Source: Alphaproteobacteria bacterium (GTDB lineage Bacteria; Pseudomonadota; Alphaproteobacteria; Rhizobiales; Rhizobiaceae). From it: a stretch of DNA of 42,802 nucleotides. The notes under the pieces are model-generated. The model saw only the letters and a program-made list of their open reading frames with translations. It searched no databases and had not been told where the DNA came from. A program made the position numbers and the translations under genes. Positions within the stretch are counted from its first letter, which is position 1; each line of letters starts with the position of its first letter. Below are positions 1 through 7,440 of the stretch, piece by piece. The DNA lies in NCBI GenBank assembly GCA_024280375.1, contig JAJRQF010000112.1:1-42802 (forward strand). Reading direction: 5' to 3'.

Positions 1-222
<222 letters not shown>

Positions 223-312
223 GTTCTCATTACTCGTGATCATTTCTCATCTCCGCCGTCGGCACTTTTAGTGCCTTCCCCGGAACCCCCGCCAAATGGA
301 GGTTTCGAGCGA

Positions 313-377
313 GCGAAGAGCGAGCCGACGCATATGCGTCGCGTATTCGCAGGCATTGCGTAAGCAATTGCCGTGAG
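313..377 (+). repeat. Dispersed palindromic repeat, copy in the 23S-5S spacer
   Basis: This spacer stretch contains GCGAAGAGCGA, a CGACGCAT/ATGCGTCG hairpin, and ends in CAATTGCCGTGAG. A clearly related sequence lies in inverse orientation at 19445-19511 and a partial one at 3539-3571, so it is a REP-like family rather than rRNA leader alone. Whether it also helps process the rRNA precursor cannot be told. Confidence 0.6.
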
Positions 378-432
378 ACAAGTGATTTCAGTAATACCCC
401 AAATATTTGACCAGTTTCTCCTGTTTTTTGCC

Positions 433-550
433 GACTTGGTGGTTATTGCGAAGTGGCTGCACCCGATCCCATCCCGAACTCGGTCGTGAAACGCTTCAGC
501 GCCGATGGTACTTTGTCTTAAGGCACGGGAGAGTAGGTCGCCGCCAGGTC
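433..550 (+). rRNA. rrf: 5S rRNA
   Basis: About 118 bases, with GACTTGG at the 5' end pairing with CCAGGTC at the 3' end. It contains the conserved CTGCACCCGATCCCATCCCG, AACTCGG..GTGAAACGC and GGGAGAGTAGGTCG segments. It lies downstream of 23S on the same strand. No tRNA-fMet gene follows, although one often does in this group. Confidence 0.96.
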
Positions 551-594
551 TGCAAAAAACAGGAACTCGATAATCTCTAAACTTAATTACAAAA

Positions 595-634
595 ACCGCT
601 CAGATTGCTTAATTGCAATCCGGGCGGTTTTTTG
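595..634 (+). terminator. rrn operon terminator, copy 1
   Basis: The stem ACCGC.C.GATTGC / GCAATC.GGGCGGT around a TTAATT loop is followed by TTTTTTG. This is a strong intrinsic terminator about 45 bases after the 5S gene. It is the least degraded of three related copies (see 853-893 and 1664-1704). Confidence 0.9.
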
Positions 635-749
635 TATTTTCAATACTTGTCTTTTTCCCTATTCGTCTTCCCGCCAGAGTTCCAGATCCTAGGGGCCATC
701 AGCGCGTTCTCAACTGCAATTGATTTCATCAACCGCTGTTCGTTGCTCA

Positions 750-797
750 CGGTACTTTGTCTTGAAGCGCACCAAGAGAGTAGGTCGCCGCGCACCT
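750..797 (+). pseudogene. 5S rRNA 3' relic
   Basis: GGTACTTTGTCTTGAAGCGC..AGAGAGTAGGTCGCCG repeats the last third of the 5S gene (about 509-545) with substitutions and small insertions. It runs straight into a second copy of the 5S trailer that begins with CTGCAAAAAACAGG at 808. The 5' two thirds of a 5S gene are not recognisable here. It is best read as a decayed tandem duplication of the rrn 3' end; the period to copy 1 is 258 bases. Confidence 0.75.
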
Positions 798-807
798 GCC
801 AAAATGG

Positions 808-893
808 CTGCAAAAAACAGGAACTCGATAATCTCTAAACTTAATTACAAAAACCGCCTAGATTGCTTTATTGCAGTCCGGGCGGTTTTTTTT
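808..893 (+). terminator. Duplicated rrn trailer and terminator, copy 2
   Basis: Bases 808-852 repeat 550-594 almost exactly. Bases 853-893 form a second terminator hairpin (ACCGCC.AGATTGC / GCAGTC.GGGCGGT) followed by eight or nine T. The loop-proximal stem has one A-to-G change relative to copy 1. It may serve as a back-up terminator. Confidence 0.85.
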
Positions 894-1045
894 GTTTTTG
901 GATTTGTCTTGAAACGCTTCTGTGCGTTCGCAACGGCAGTCTATTTACTGCAACACTGTGGCTTCACTTAGGAATGTTGTTTCGTTATAGTTTTAATCTA
1001 AACATTCAAACAAAAAATGGATTTCGAAGCAAAGAAGGTTTGATT

Positions 1046-1405
1046 ATGAAGAAATTAGGTCTGCTTATAGCGGTCATTGCGTATTTGTTTGTTTTTAGTT
1101 CCCCGGTGGGGGCTCAGACCTTTACCAAGAAAGAGGCGCGAGCTTTACTCAATGCCTATAATTCTACATTCGGTTGCACCAAGGCAAGAAAGCGTATTTC
1201 GAAGGCGATTATAGAATTTCCCGATACGAAATTTGCTTTTGTCGGTAGAACCGCGCCCAAATCAGTTACCGGAATTAGAGGGTGTGGTTTTGCCTGGGGT
1301 CGCAGCCAATCTAAAGTTAACGCTCGTGCCATGGGCTATTGTAAAAAACGGGATCGAAGGCATCGAAATAGAACTGGCCGTACCTGCAAATTGCTCATAC
1401 CCTAA
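1046..1405 (+). CDS. Small secreted cysteine-containing protein of unknown function
   Basis: Encodes 119 aa. I chose the ATG at 1046 because AAAGAAGG lies 8-15 bases upstream and residues 1-24 then form a clean signal peptide (MKK, hydrophobic core, SSPVGA/QT). The mature part is small and basic with four Cys and ends in a Lys/Arg-rich stretch followed by TCKLLIP. The segment GCGFAWGRSQSKVNARAMGYC faintly recalls secreted DUF4189-type repeats (GxAxG...A...AxxxC), but I do not claim membership. It likely acts in the periplasm or outside the cell. It sits alone between rrn trailer copies 2 and 3, so it may have been enclosed by that duplication. Function unknown. Confidence 0.7.
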   Translation: MKKLGLLIAVIAYLFVFSSPVGAQTFTKKEARALLNAYNSTFGCTKARKRISKAIIEFPDTKFAFVGRTAPKSVTGIRGCGFAWGRSQSKVNARAMGYCKKRDRRHRNRTGRTCKLLIP

Positions 1406-1763
1406 AGCAGGTTGCGTACAATAATATTTACGCACCATCTATAACTCTTTGTATTTGCATGTCTTTATTCCAAGAATTGATGTCCATTTTTTGGAGACGA
1501 GTTCTTGTTGGCAACTGATAACAAAACCTAAGTTTTGTTGTGTAATCAGCATTTCAAAAAAGGGGTGATAACATTTGTCATGGGACATGAGAGAGCTGGT
1601 CTTTGCACTGAATTACATTGTCTGAATAATTTGGTTTTCCATCGTCTCTAAATAGATATCTAAACCGCCCTGATTGCTTAATTGCAGTTTGGGCAGATTT
1701 TTTTGTTTAAAACTATCCCCATCTACAGGTTTACGCGCACAATTTCTCCAATAACAACTGGAG
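1406..1763. other. Intergenic region with small hairpin
   Basis: This 358-base gap holds no convincing gene. It contains a small hairpin at 1521-1538 (ACAAAAC CTAA GTTTTGT) and, at its right end, the third rrn-trailer-like terminator (1664-1704). The rest is AT-rich and featureless to my eye. Confidence 0.6.
1664..1704 (+). terminator. rrn-terminator-like sequence, copy 3
   Basis: ACCGCCC-TGATTGCTTAATTGCAG-TTTGGGCAGATTTTTTT is related to the two rrn terminators at 595 and 853, and is preceded by a matching TCTCTAAA stretch. The outer stem is partly broken (GGGCAGAT instead of GGGCGGT), so it may be weak. It would end transcription of the small secreted gene. Confidence 0.7.
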
Positions 1764-1769
1764 ATGATG

Positions 1770-2708
1770 ATGTTTGATTCTGATATGCGCGCGCAAATTG
1801 CGATTACCGCAAAATCGCTCAATGTTTTGCCAGCGGCGCTTTTGGCTGTTGTGGAAGTTGAAAGTGGCGGCAGAATAGGGGCTAAGGTGAAGGGCCGCAT
1901 GGAGCCGATGATCCGGTTTGAGGGGCATTATTTCTATCGCCTTTTACCCAAATCTTTGCGGAATATAGCGCGCAATCAAAACTTGGCCCATCCAAGTGCC
2001 GGGCGAATTTCTAATCCACGGGCGCAGGCTAGAAGATGGACGAAACTTAACCGGGCCATCAAAATCAACCGGATTGCCGCACTATCGTCTGTATCCTGGG
2101 GCGTGGGGCAGGTTATGGGCTCCCATTGGCATTGGCTGGGCTATGGCAGCGTGGATGCATTGGTTCAAGAGGCGCGTTCCGGGCTTTCCGGTCAGGTGCG
2201 ATTAATGGCGCGGTTTATTCAAAAATCTGGTCTGGTGGCAAAGCTTAATTCGCAGGATTGGGAAGGTTTTGCGCGGGTTTACAATGGTCCAGGCTTTAAG
2301 AAAAATCAATATCACGACAAAATGGCGGCGGCCTTTCAGCGCCACCAAAATTCCTTTGCCGCACAAGGTGAGATCGATATTACGGCTGCAGATACTGAGT
2401 TCATTTTGAAAAAACCTTTGCTCAAAATGCGGTCGCGTGGTCGCGCCGTCATTGCTTTGCAGCGCTTGTTAACTGGATTTGGTTACATTTTGAAAATTGA
2501 TGGTAAATTCGGTCGTCTTACCCGCCTCGCTGTTGAGAAATATCAACAAAATCAAAGAATGACGGTTGATGGCATTGTTAATCAAAATTTCTGGGCGCGA
2601 TTGGAATTAAATGCAACGCCGGCTGGTAACCTCAAATCGATCTCCTCACAACGGGCAGGTATTTTGGGTGGTGTGTTTTACTGGTTTAGCAGCCTGTTCA
2701 ATCTTTAA
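1770..2708 (+). CDS. N-acetylmuramidase-like lysin with C-terminal peptidoglycan-binding domain
   Basis: Encodes 312 aa from the third of three consecutive ATGs; CTGGAG at 1758-1763 is correctly spaced only for that one. Residues about 5-190 resemble the N-acetylmuramidase family (DUF3380): the VEVESGG motif near residues 28-34 supplies the expected catalytic Glu, followed by RFEGHYFYR and SWGVGQVMG. Residues about 205-270 form a PG_binding_1-type domain (RGRAVIALQRLL, DGKFGRLTRLAVEKYQ). The tail is hydrophobic (GGVFYWFSSLFNL). There is no signal peptide, as in many phage endolysins. No other phage gene is nearby, so it is either a domesticated lysin or a cell-wall enzyme exported by another route. 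Enzyme class confident, role uncertain. Confidence 0.82.
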   Translation: MFDSDMRAQIAITAKSLNVLPAALLAVVEVESGGRIGAKVKGRMEPMIRFEGHYFYRLLPKSLRNIARNQNLAHPSAGRISNPRAQARRWTKLNRAIKINRIAALSSVSWGVGQVMGSHWHWLGYGSVDALVQEARSGLSGQVRLMARFIQKSGLVAKLNSQDWEGFARVYNGPGFKKNQYHDKMAAAFQRHQNSFAAQGEIDITAADTEFILKKPLLKMRSRGRAVIALQRLLTGFGYILKIDGKFGRLTRLAVEKYQQNQRMTVDGIVNQNFWARLELNATPAGNLKSISSQRAGILGGVFYWFSSLFNL

Positions 2709-2754
2709 TTTTATCGGCTTTGACCCATTGAGCAGCATGGGTTATTGATGGAAT

Positions 2755-3393
2755 ATGAAAAATGTTCAAGAACGGATTTTGGAGATCATGAACCTTGCGC
2801 CGGTTATTCCGGTTCTGGTGATTGATGATGTTGAGGCCAGTGTTTTGTTGGCGCGTGCACTTGTTGCTGGTGGTTTGCCGGCAATTGAAGTGACACTTCG
2901 CACCACTTCGGCGATAGATTGTATTGCGGCGATTTCAGCTGATGTGGAAGGCGCCGTAGTTGGTGCGGGTACTGTGCTTAATCCGGCGCAGATGGAGCTT
3001 GCGATTAATGCAGGCTCTAAATTTTTGGTAAGCCCCGGCGCAACACAGGAATTGATTGATGCTTCCCGGCGTACCAATGTCCCGCTTTTGCCGGGTGTAG
3101 CAACTGCAAGCGAAGCCATGGGATTAGCGGAAGAAGGTATTACAGCGGTGAAGTTTTTTCCGGCCAATCAGGCGGGTGGTGCTGGCTACCTCAAGGCGCT
3201 TTCATCGCCTCTACCGCATATTACTTTTTGCCCGACTGGCGGCATTAATGCGCAAAATGCCAGTGATTATCTTTCTTTGCCGAATGTTGTCTGTGTTGGC
3301 GGTTCCTGGGTTGCACCAAAAGATTTGATTGAAAAAGGCGATTGGGCGGGTATAACTCAGTTGGCAAAAGCGGCAAGTCAGCTGGAGCGATAG
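2755..3393 (+). CDS. eda: KDPG/KHG aldolase (2-keto-3-deoxy-6-phosphogluconate aldolase)
   Basis: Encodes 212 aa, the usual family length. It cleaves 2-keto-3-deoxy-6-phosphogluconate to pyruvate and glyceraldehyde 3-phosphate in the Entner-Doudoroff pathway, and often 4-hydroxy-2-oxoglutarate as well. Visible residues: Glu45 in EVTLRT (general base), Arg49, the Schiff-base Lys133 in VKFFPA, and the phosphate-binding TGGI at 161-164. Cytoplasmic homotrimer by family. The gene stands alone; no edd is in the window. The Shine-Dalgarno sequence upstream of the ATG is weak. Confidence 0.93.
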   Translation: MKNVQERILEIMNLAPVIPVLVIDDVEASVLLARALVAGGLPAIEVTLRTTSAIDCIAAISADVEGAVVGAGTVLNPAQMELAINAGSKFLVSPGATQELIDASRRTNVPLLPGVATASEAMGLAEEGITAVKFFPANQAGGAGYLKALSSPLPHITFCPTGGINAQNASDYLSLPNVVCVGGSWVAPKDLIEKGDWAGITQLAKAASQLER

Positions 3394-3635
3394 GTTAAAA
3401 ACCCCTCATCCGACCGCTGCGCGGCCGCTTATTTTGTTTTGCCGTTCGCTTGCGCGTAAACACGTGCGCTCACTTTAGATTCCCGTTTGCTTGCGTGATT
3501 AGACACTGAAGAAGTGTCCGGCCGGTCAGGCCGCGCCCGCGCAGGCTGTGCAAAGCACAAACAGCCGTGAGCGAATCAATACGTGCGCTCACAATTCATA
3601 GAGCTTGCCCTGTCGAGAACTGGAGCCACATCCAA
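3394..3635. repeat. Intergenic repeat region between convergent genes
   Basis: This gap holds several palindromes: a GACACT/AGTGTC hairpin at 3502-3518, directly followed by CGGCCGGTCAGGCCGC (3519-3534), then a partial copy of the dispersed repeat (3539-3571, GCGCAGGC...CCGTGAG). The GGCCGGTCAGGCCGC core next to a small hairpin also occurs, inverted, in the tandem repeats after tRNA-Arg at the far end of the window. No gene is seen. It probably also provides transcription end points for the two genes that converge here. Confidence 0.6.
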
Positions 3636-4802
3636 TTATCTGAGAAACTCTTCAATTCTATCTATCGCGATATTGATGTTTTCTTCTGAATTTGCGTAGG
3701 AAAGGCGGATATAGCCTTCGCCCAGAATGCCGAAATCCGGCCCGCCAATTGTAGCCACGCCTGCCTCTTCCAACAAAGCGGTTGCGAGCTTCTTGGCTTG
3801 CCATCCGGTTTTGGTAATATTGGGAAATGCATAAAAAGCGCCCTTTGGCGTGGCGCAGGTGATATTCTCGATTGCATTCAAGCGCCGGACCACCAGCTGG
3901 CGGCGACGGTCAAACGCCGCCATCATATTTGCCACATCATCCTGCGGGCCATCAATGGCGGCGATGCCGGCAAATTGTGCCGGTGCATTGACGCAAGACC
4001 ATGCATTGACCGCAAGTTTGCGCATATTTTCAAACAATCCATCCGGCCAGACAGACCAGCCCAGCCGCCACCCGGTCATCGCCCAGGTTTTTGACCAACC
4101 GTTGAGAACAATCAGTCGGTCGCGAATTTCCGGGAATGTCAGCAGCGATGTGTGTTCTTCACCATCATAGGTCATTGAGTCATAAATCTCGTCTGAGAGA
4201 ATCGCAGTATCAGGAAATTTTTCCAACCCCTTGATAAGTTTCTCTATTTCCGCACGTGGAGTAATTCCGCCGGTTGGGTTGGCCGGGGAATTAAGAATGA
4301 TCAGGCTGGTTTTTTGGTTGACCAGCGCCAATGTCTCTTCGCCGGAAAAGGCAAAACCATTTTCTTCGCGTACCGGAATGGGCACTGGAGTTGCCCCGGT
4401 AAATTCGATCATCGAGCGATAAATAGGAAAGCCCGGGTCGGGATACATGATCTCAACGCCCGGCGCGCCAAACATTAAAATAGCGGCAAACATAGTGACC
4501 TTGCCGCCCGGTACGATCACCACGCGCTCTGGCGAGATTTCAACGCCGGTTGTTTGCAATGTGCGGCGGGCAACGGCTTCTCGCAAGGGCAGTATCCCGG
4601 TTGCCGGCGTGTAGCCATGATGGCCGTCCTTCAATGCTTTGATGGCGGCTTCAACAATATGCGGCGGGGTTGGAAAATCTGGCTGGCCGATACCGAGATT
4701 GATGATATTTCGACCTTCAGCGGTTAGTTCGGCCGCCCTTGCCAGGACGGTAAAAGCGTTTTCTTCGCCTATTTTGTCGAATCCGGAAATTGTTTTAAAC
4801 AT
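3636..4802 (-). CDS. PLP-dependent aminotransferase, class I/II (aspartate aminotransferase-like)
   Basis: Encodes 388 aa, a fold-type I aminotransferase of the AspC/AatA-like subgroup that moves an amino group between an amino acid and a 2-oxoacid. Family marks: GIGQPDFPTP near 37-46, GYTPATG 63-69, NSPANPTGG 171-179, SDEIY 203-207, and SKTWAMTGWRLGW starting at 237, where Lys238 is the PLP Schiff-base lysine. The C-terminal half has FNITKTGW and RLSYANS, the latter supplying the substrate-carboxylate Arg. Substrate specificity cannot be read from the sequence. It is divergent from the acetyltransferase gene starting at 4904, with about 100 bases for both promoters. Confidence 0.9.
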   Translation of the reverse strand: MFKTISGFDKIGEENAFTVLARAAELTAEGRNIINLGIGQPDFPTPPHIVEAAIKALKDGHHGYTPATGILPLREAVARRTLQTTGVEISPERVVIVPGGKVTMFAAILMFGAPGVEIMYPDPGFPIYRSMIEFTGATPVPIPVREENGFAFSGEETLALVNQKTSLIILNSPANPTGGITPRAEIEKLIKGLEKFPDTAILSDEIYDSMTYDGEEHTSLLTFPEIRDRLIVLNGWSKTWAMTGWRLGWSVWPDGLFENMRKLAVNAWSCVNAPAQFAGIAAIDGPQDDVANMMAAFDRRRQLVVRRLNAIENITCATPKGAFYAFPNITKTGWQAKKLATALLEEAGVATIGGPDFGILGEGYIRLSYANSEENINIAIDRIEEFLR

Positions 4803-4903
4803 TCACACCATCCTGCAATTGATTTTCTTCAGCTTGTCTGATCTTGTTAAGAAATTCAATCGCTTGGCCGCCAGGTTTTTCAGATAAGTAAAAGGTAAAA
4901 ATT

Positions 4904-5575
4904 ATGAAGGATTTGTCGAATTGGCAACCGTGCGCGTTGCCACCACTAAAACCCATTATCGGCCAATTTGGCGAACTCGACCCGATTGTCGACGAGCGAT
5001 ATTTCGATGATCTTTGGCAGGCCTATTCAGCCGATCAAAAGGGTGAAATCTGGGCCTATTTGCTCTATGGCCCTTTTGCGTCTCGGGAAGCATTCTTCGC
5101 GTTTGCCCGCTCGATGTATCTTAGTAAAGACCCGATGTTTCATGCCTTGATTGATCGAAAATCCGGTAAGGCGGTTGGTGTTGCAAGTCTCATGCGGATA
5201 GATGCCGATCATGGGGTGATTGAAGTTGGGCATATTTGCTATGCGCCAATTGCCCAAAAAACCCCGATAACGACGGAGGCGCTTTATTTGTTTGGATGCC
5301 GTGTGTTTGACGAATTGGGTTATCGCCGGTTTGAGTGGAAGTGCAATGCGGCCAATCAGGCATCTTGCCGGGCGGCTGAACGGTTTGGGTTTACTTTTGA
5401 GGGCACCTTCAGGCAAGCTCTGGTGGCCAAGGGAAAAAACCGGGATACGGCCTGGTTTTCGATCATTGATAGTGAATGGCCAAAACTCAAACTTGCATAT
5501 GAGGCATGGTTGAAAGCTGATAATTTTGATGAAAACGCACGGCAAAAGAAATCGCTGGGCGAGTTAAAAGGATGA
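4904..5575 (+). CDS. GNAT family N-acetyltransferase (RimJ/RimL-like)
   Basis: Encodes 223 aa. The arrangement matches the Acetyltransf_3/RimJ-RimL branch: HALIDRKSGKAVGVASLMRI forms the central beta strands, VIEVGHICY the next strand, and NAANQASCRAAERFGFTFEG is the acetyl-CoA-binding and C-terminal segment. It likely acetylates a small molecule or a protein N-terminus in the cytoplasm; the target is unknown. It ends 4 bases before the DenD-like gene (5580), so the two are probably co-transcribed. AAAGGTAAAA precedes the ATG. Confidence 0.85.
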   Translation: MKDLSNWQPCALPPLKPIIGQFGELDPIVDERYFDDLWQAYSADQKGEIWAYLLYGPFASREAFFAFARSMYLSKDPMFHALIDRKSGKAVGVASLMRIDADHGVIEVGHICYAPIAQKTPITTEALYLFGCRVFDELGYRRFEWKCNAANQASCRAAERFGFTFEGTFRQALVAKGKNRDTAWFSIIDSEWPKLKLAYEAWLKADNFDENARQKKSLGELKG

Positions 5576-5579
5576 AATT

Positions 5580-6548
5580 ATGAAGGTTCTGGTAATTGGT
5601 GCTGCTGGCATGATTGGCCGCAAACTGGTCGAGGCAATGTTGGAAAAAGGCACCCTTAGGGGCCGAAAAATTTCTGATATATTGGCTTTTGATGTGGTCG
5701 AGGCTTCATTTGAAAACGCAACTGATATTAAGATCACCACTGTCTCGGGAGAATTTTCAGAACCTGATCAAGCTGCCAAGCTGGTGGCCGATAAACCCGA
5801 CGTGATTTTTCATCTGGCTGCTATTGTCTCGGGCGAAGCTGAAACAGACTTTGACAAGGGTTACCGGATTAATCTTGCGGCAGTGCAATATCTGTTTGAT
5901 GCGATCCGCCAACAAAATTATATGCCAAGGGTGGTTTATGCATCGTCGATTGCCGTTTTCGGTGCGCCATTTGATGATCCGATCCGCGATGATTTTCATC
6001 TAACGCCTCTAACCTCATATGGTACGCAAAAGGCGATTGGCGAGTTGCTGCTGGCGGATTATACCAGAAAAGGCATTTTTGATGGTATAGGATTGCGTTT
6101 TCCAACTATCGTTGTGCGACCAGGAAAGCCCAATCTGGCGGCTTCCAGTTTCTTCTCCAACATTATTCGTGAGCCATTGGCTGGCAAAGAGGCGATTTTA
6201 CCGGTTTCCAAAGATGTGAAGCACTGGATGGCCAGCCCTAAATCAGCGGCTGGGTTTTGTATTCATGCGGCCGAAATTGATGGCGAGAAAGTCGGGCCGC
6301 GCCGTAATCTTACCTTGCCGGGAATAGCCGCAACGGTTGGCGAAATGATTGATGCGCTTGGCAGAATTGCCGGCCAACAGGTGGTTGATTTAATTAGGGA
6401 AGAGCCGGACGAGGCGGTCACGACCATTGTCGGTAATTGGCCAAGAGAATTTGATGCGTCACGCGCCATTTCTCTCGGGTTTACCTGTGAGAGCAGTTTT
6501 GATGAGATTGTTCAGGCACATATCGACGATATGAATGAGGGCGCATAA
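5580..6548 (+). CDS. denD: NAD-dependent epimerase/dehydratase family, D-erythronate dehydrogenase-like
   Basis: Encodes 322 aa, an extended short-chain dehydrogenase. The Rossmann motif GAAGMIG is at 7-13, HLAAIVSG at 78-85, Ser122/Ser123 in YASSIAVFG, and the catalytic Tyr147/Lys151 in SYGTQKAIGE. The stretches LTPLTSYGTQKAIGELLLAD and PTIVVRPGKPN are typical of D-erythronate dehydrogenase DenD, which oxidises D-erythronate to 2-oxo-tetronate. The other den genes (otnK, otnC, otnI) are absent here, so the substrate assignment rests on similarity only. It follows the GNAT gene by 4 bases in a likely two-gene operon. Confidence 0.8.
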   Translation: MKVLVIGAAGMIGRKLVEAMLEKGTLRGRKISDILAFDVVEASFENATDIKITTVSGEFSEPDQAAKLVADKPDVIFHLAAIVSGEAETDFDKGYRINLAAVQYLFDAIRQQNYMPRVVYASSIAVFGAPFDDPIRDDFHLTPLTSYGTQKAIGELLLADYTRKGIFDGIGLRFPTIVVRPGKPNLAASSFFSNIIREPLAGKEAILPVSKDVKHWMASPKSAAGFCIHAAEIDGEKVGPRRNLTLPGIAATVGEMIDALGRIAGQQVVDLIREEPDEAVTTIVGNWPREFDASRAISLGFTCESSFDEIVQAHIDDMNEGA

Positions 6549-6648
6549 TAAAAGCCTCGGGTAATTAAGCAGTAATAATCGGGTTCAAGCGTATTTGGAC
6601 ACGACAATAGGGCTTTGATTTGCTAGAAGTATTGAAATTCCAATTCAG

Positions 6649-6673
6649 GAATACCGCATAGCAATCGGTATTC
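6649..6673. promoter_or_regulatory. Inverted repeat just upstream of the FNR gene
   Basis: GAATACCG (6649-6656) and CGGTATTC (6666-6673) are perfect 8-base arms around a 9-base spacer, ending 14 bases before the GTG start of the FNR-type gene. It could be an operator or an mRNA hairpin that limits ribosome access. It is not an FNR box. Confidence 0.5.
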
Positions 6674-6687
6674 AGATAGGCCGCTTA

Positions 6688-7422
6688 GTGTCTGAAGACA
6701 AAAAAGACATCCACAATTCTGATGTGCCAGCTCTTTGCCGATCGTGCGAAGCGCGGCATCGTGGTATTCGCAGTGCTTTAAATGCTGAACAATTATCCAA
6801 GTTGAATCGGGTGGCAAACCGCAAGGAATTTTCCGCCGGAACCGAGTTGGTTGGCGATAGTGAAGAATTTCAAACCTATTCTAATGTGCTTTCCGGTGTG
6901 GTGAAGCTGACTAAAACCATGATGGATGGCCGCGAGCAGATTGTTGGTCTGCAGTTTGCCCCGGATTTTCTGGGCCGCCCTTTTCATAAGGAAAGCCATG
7001 TCAGCGCCGAGGCCGCATCCACCGTTCAGTTGTGCATGTTCCCGAAATCCAGTCTCGAAGCGATGTTGAAAGATTCAGGTGATTTAAAACAACGGATGCT
7101 TGAGCAGACCTTGACCGAGCTGGATGAGGCACGGGATTGGATGCTCACTCTTGGTCGTAAAACGGCCGCGGAAAAAGTTGCGAGTTTCGTTTATATGATT
7201 GCCAAACATATCGACCCGGAAGCGGATCAAAATGAGCAACAGGATGTGAGCTTTGATTTGCCCTTAACCCGCGCTGATATGGCCGACTATCTGGGGCTGA
7301 CAGTTGAGACTGTTAGCCGACAGCTAACCAAGTTGCGCAAATCCGGCGTTGTAGAAATTGAACATAACCGGCATTTTCGTATTCCCGATATGAGCCGGCT
7401 TGGTAGATTTTCTGGAGTTTAG
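6688..7422 (+). CDS. fnr: FNR/CRP family transcriptional regulator (FnrN/FnrL type) with altered cysteine set
   Basis: Encodes 244 aa from a GTG with a weak AGG 7 bases upstream. Residues about 35-140 form the cyclic-nucleotide-type sensor domain (GVVKLTKTMMDGREQIVGLQFAPDFLGRP). The dimer helix is ELDEARDWMLTLGRKTAAEKVASF. The C-terminal helix-turn-helix LTRADMADYLGLTVETVSRQL carries the E..SR recognition residues that read TTGAT/ATCAA. Family members hold an oxygen-labile 4Fe-4S cluster with three N-terminal Cys plus one internal. Here Cys17, Cys20 and Cys116 are present, but position 28 (C-x2-C-x7-C spacing) is Arg (codon CGC). Two perfect FNR boxes lie 4 kb downstream at the hemerythrin/cco promoters, its probable targets. 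Confidence 0.9.
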   Translation: MSEDKKDIHNSDVPALCRSCEARHRGIRSALNAEQLSKLNRVANRKEFSAGTELVGDSEEFQTYSNVLSGVVKLTKTMMDGREQIVGLQFAPDFLGRPFHKESHVSAEAASTVQLCMFPKSSLEAMLKDSGDLKQRMLEQTLTELDEARDWMLTLGRKTAAEKVASFVYMIAKHIDPEADQNEQQDVSFDLPLTRADMADYLGLTVETVSRQLTKLRKSGVVEIEHNRHFRIPDMSRLGRFSGV

Positions 7423-7440
7423 AATAGGTTGCGCCGGGTT

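Noticed and set aside
605-971. Two overlapping short frames after the 5S gene
   Set aside because: They run through rrn terminator copies and the 5S relic; no ribosome site or protein-like composition.
863-1045. N-terminal extension of the small secreted protein frame
   Set aside because: The extension reads through the second terminator; the ATG at 1046 has a ribosome site and yields a signal peptide.
6615-6628. FNR box for autoregulation of the fnr gene
   Set aside because: TTGAT-TTGC-TAGAA has only one good half-site.
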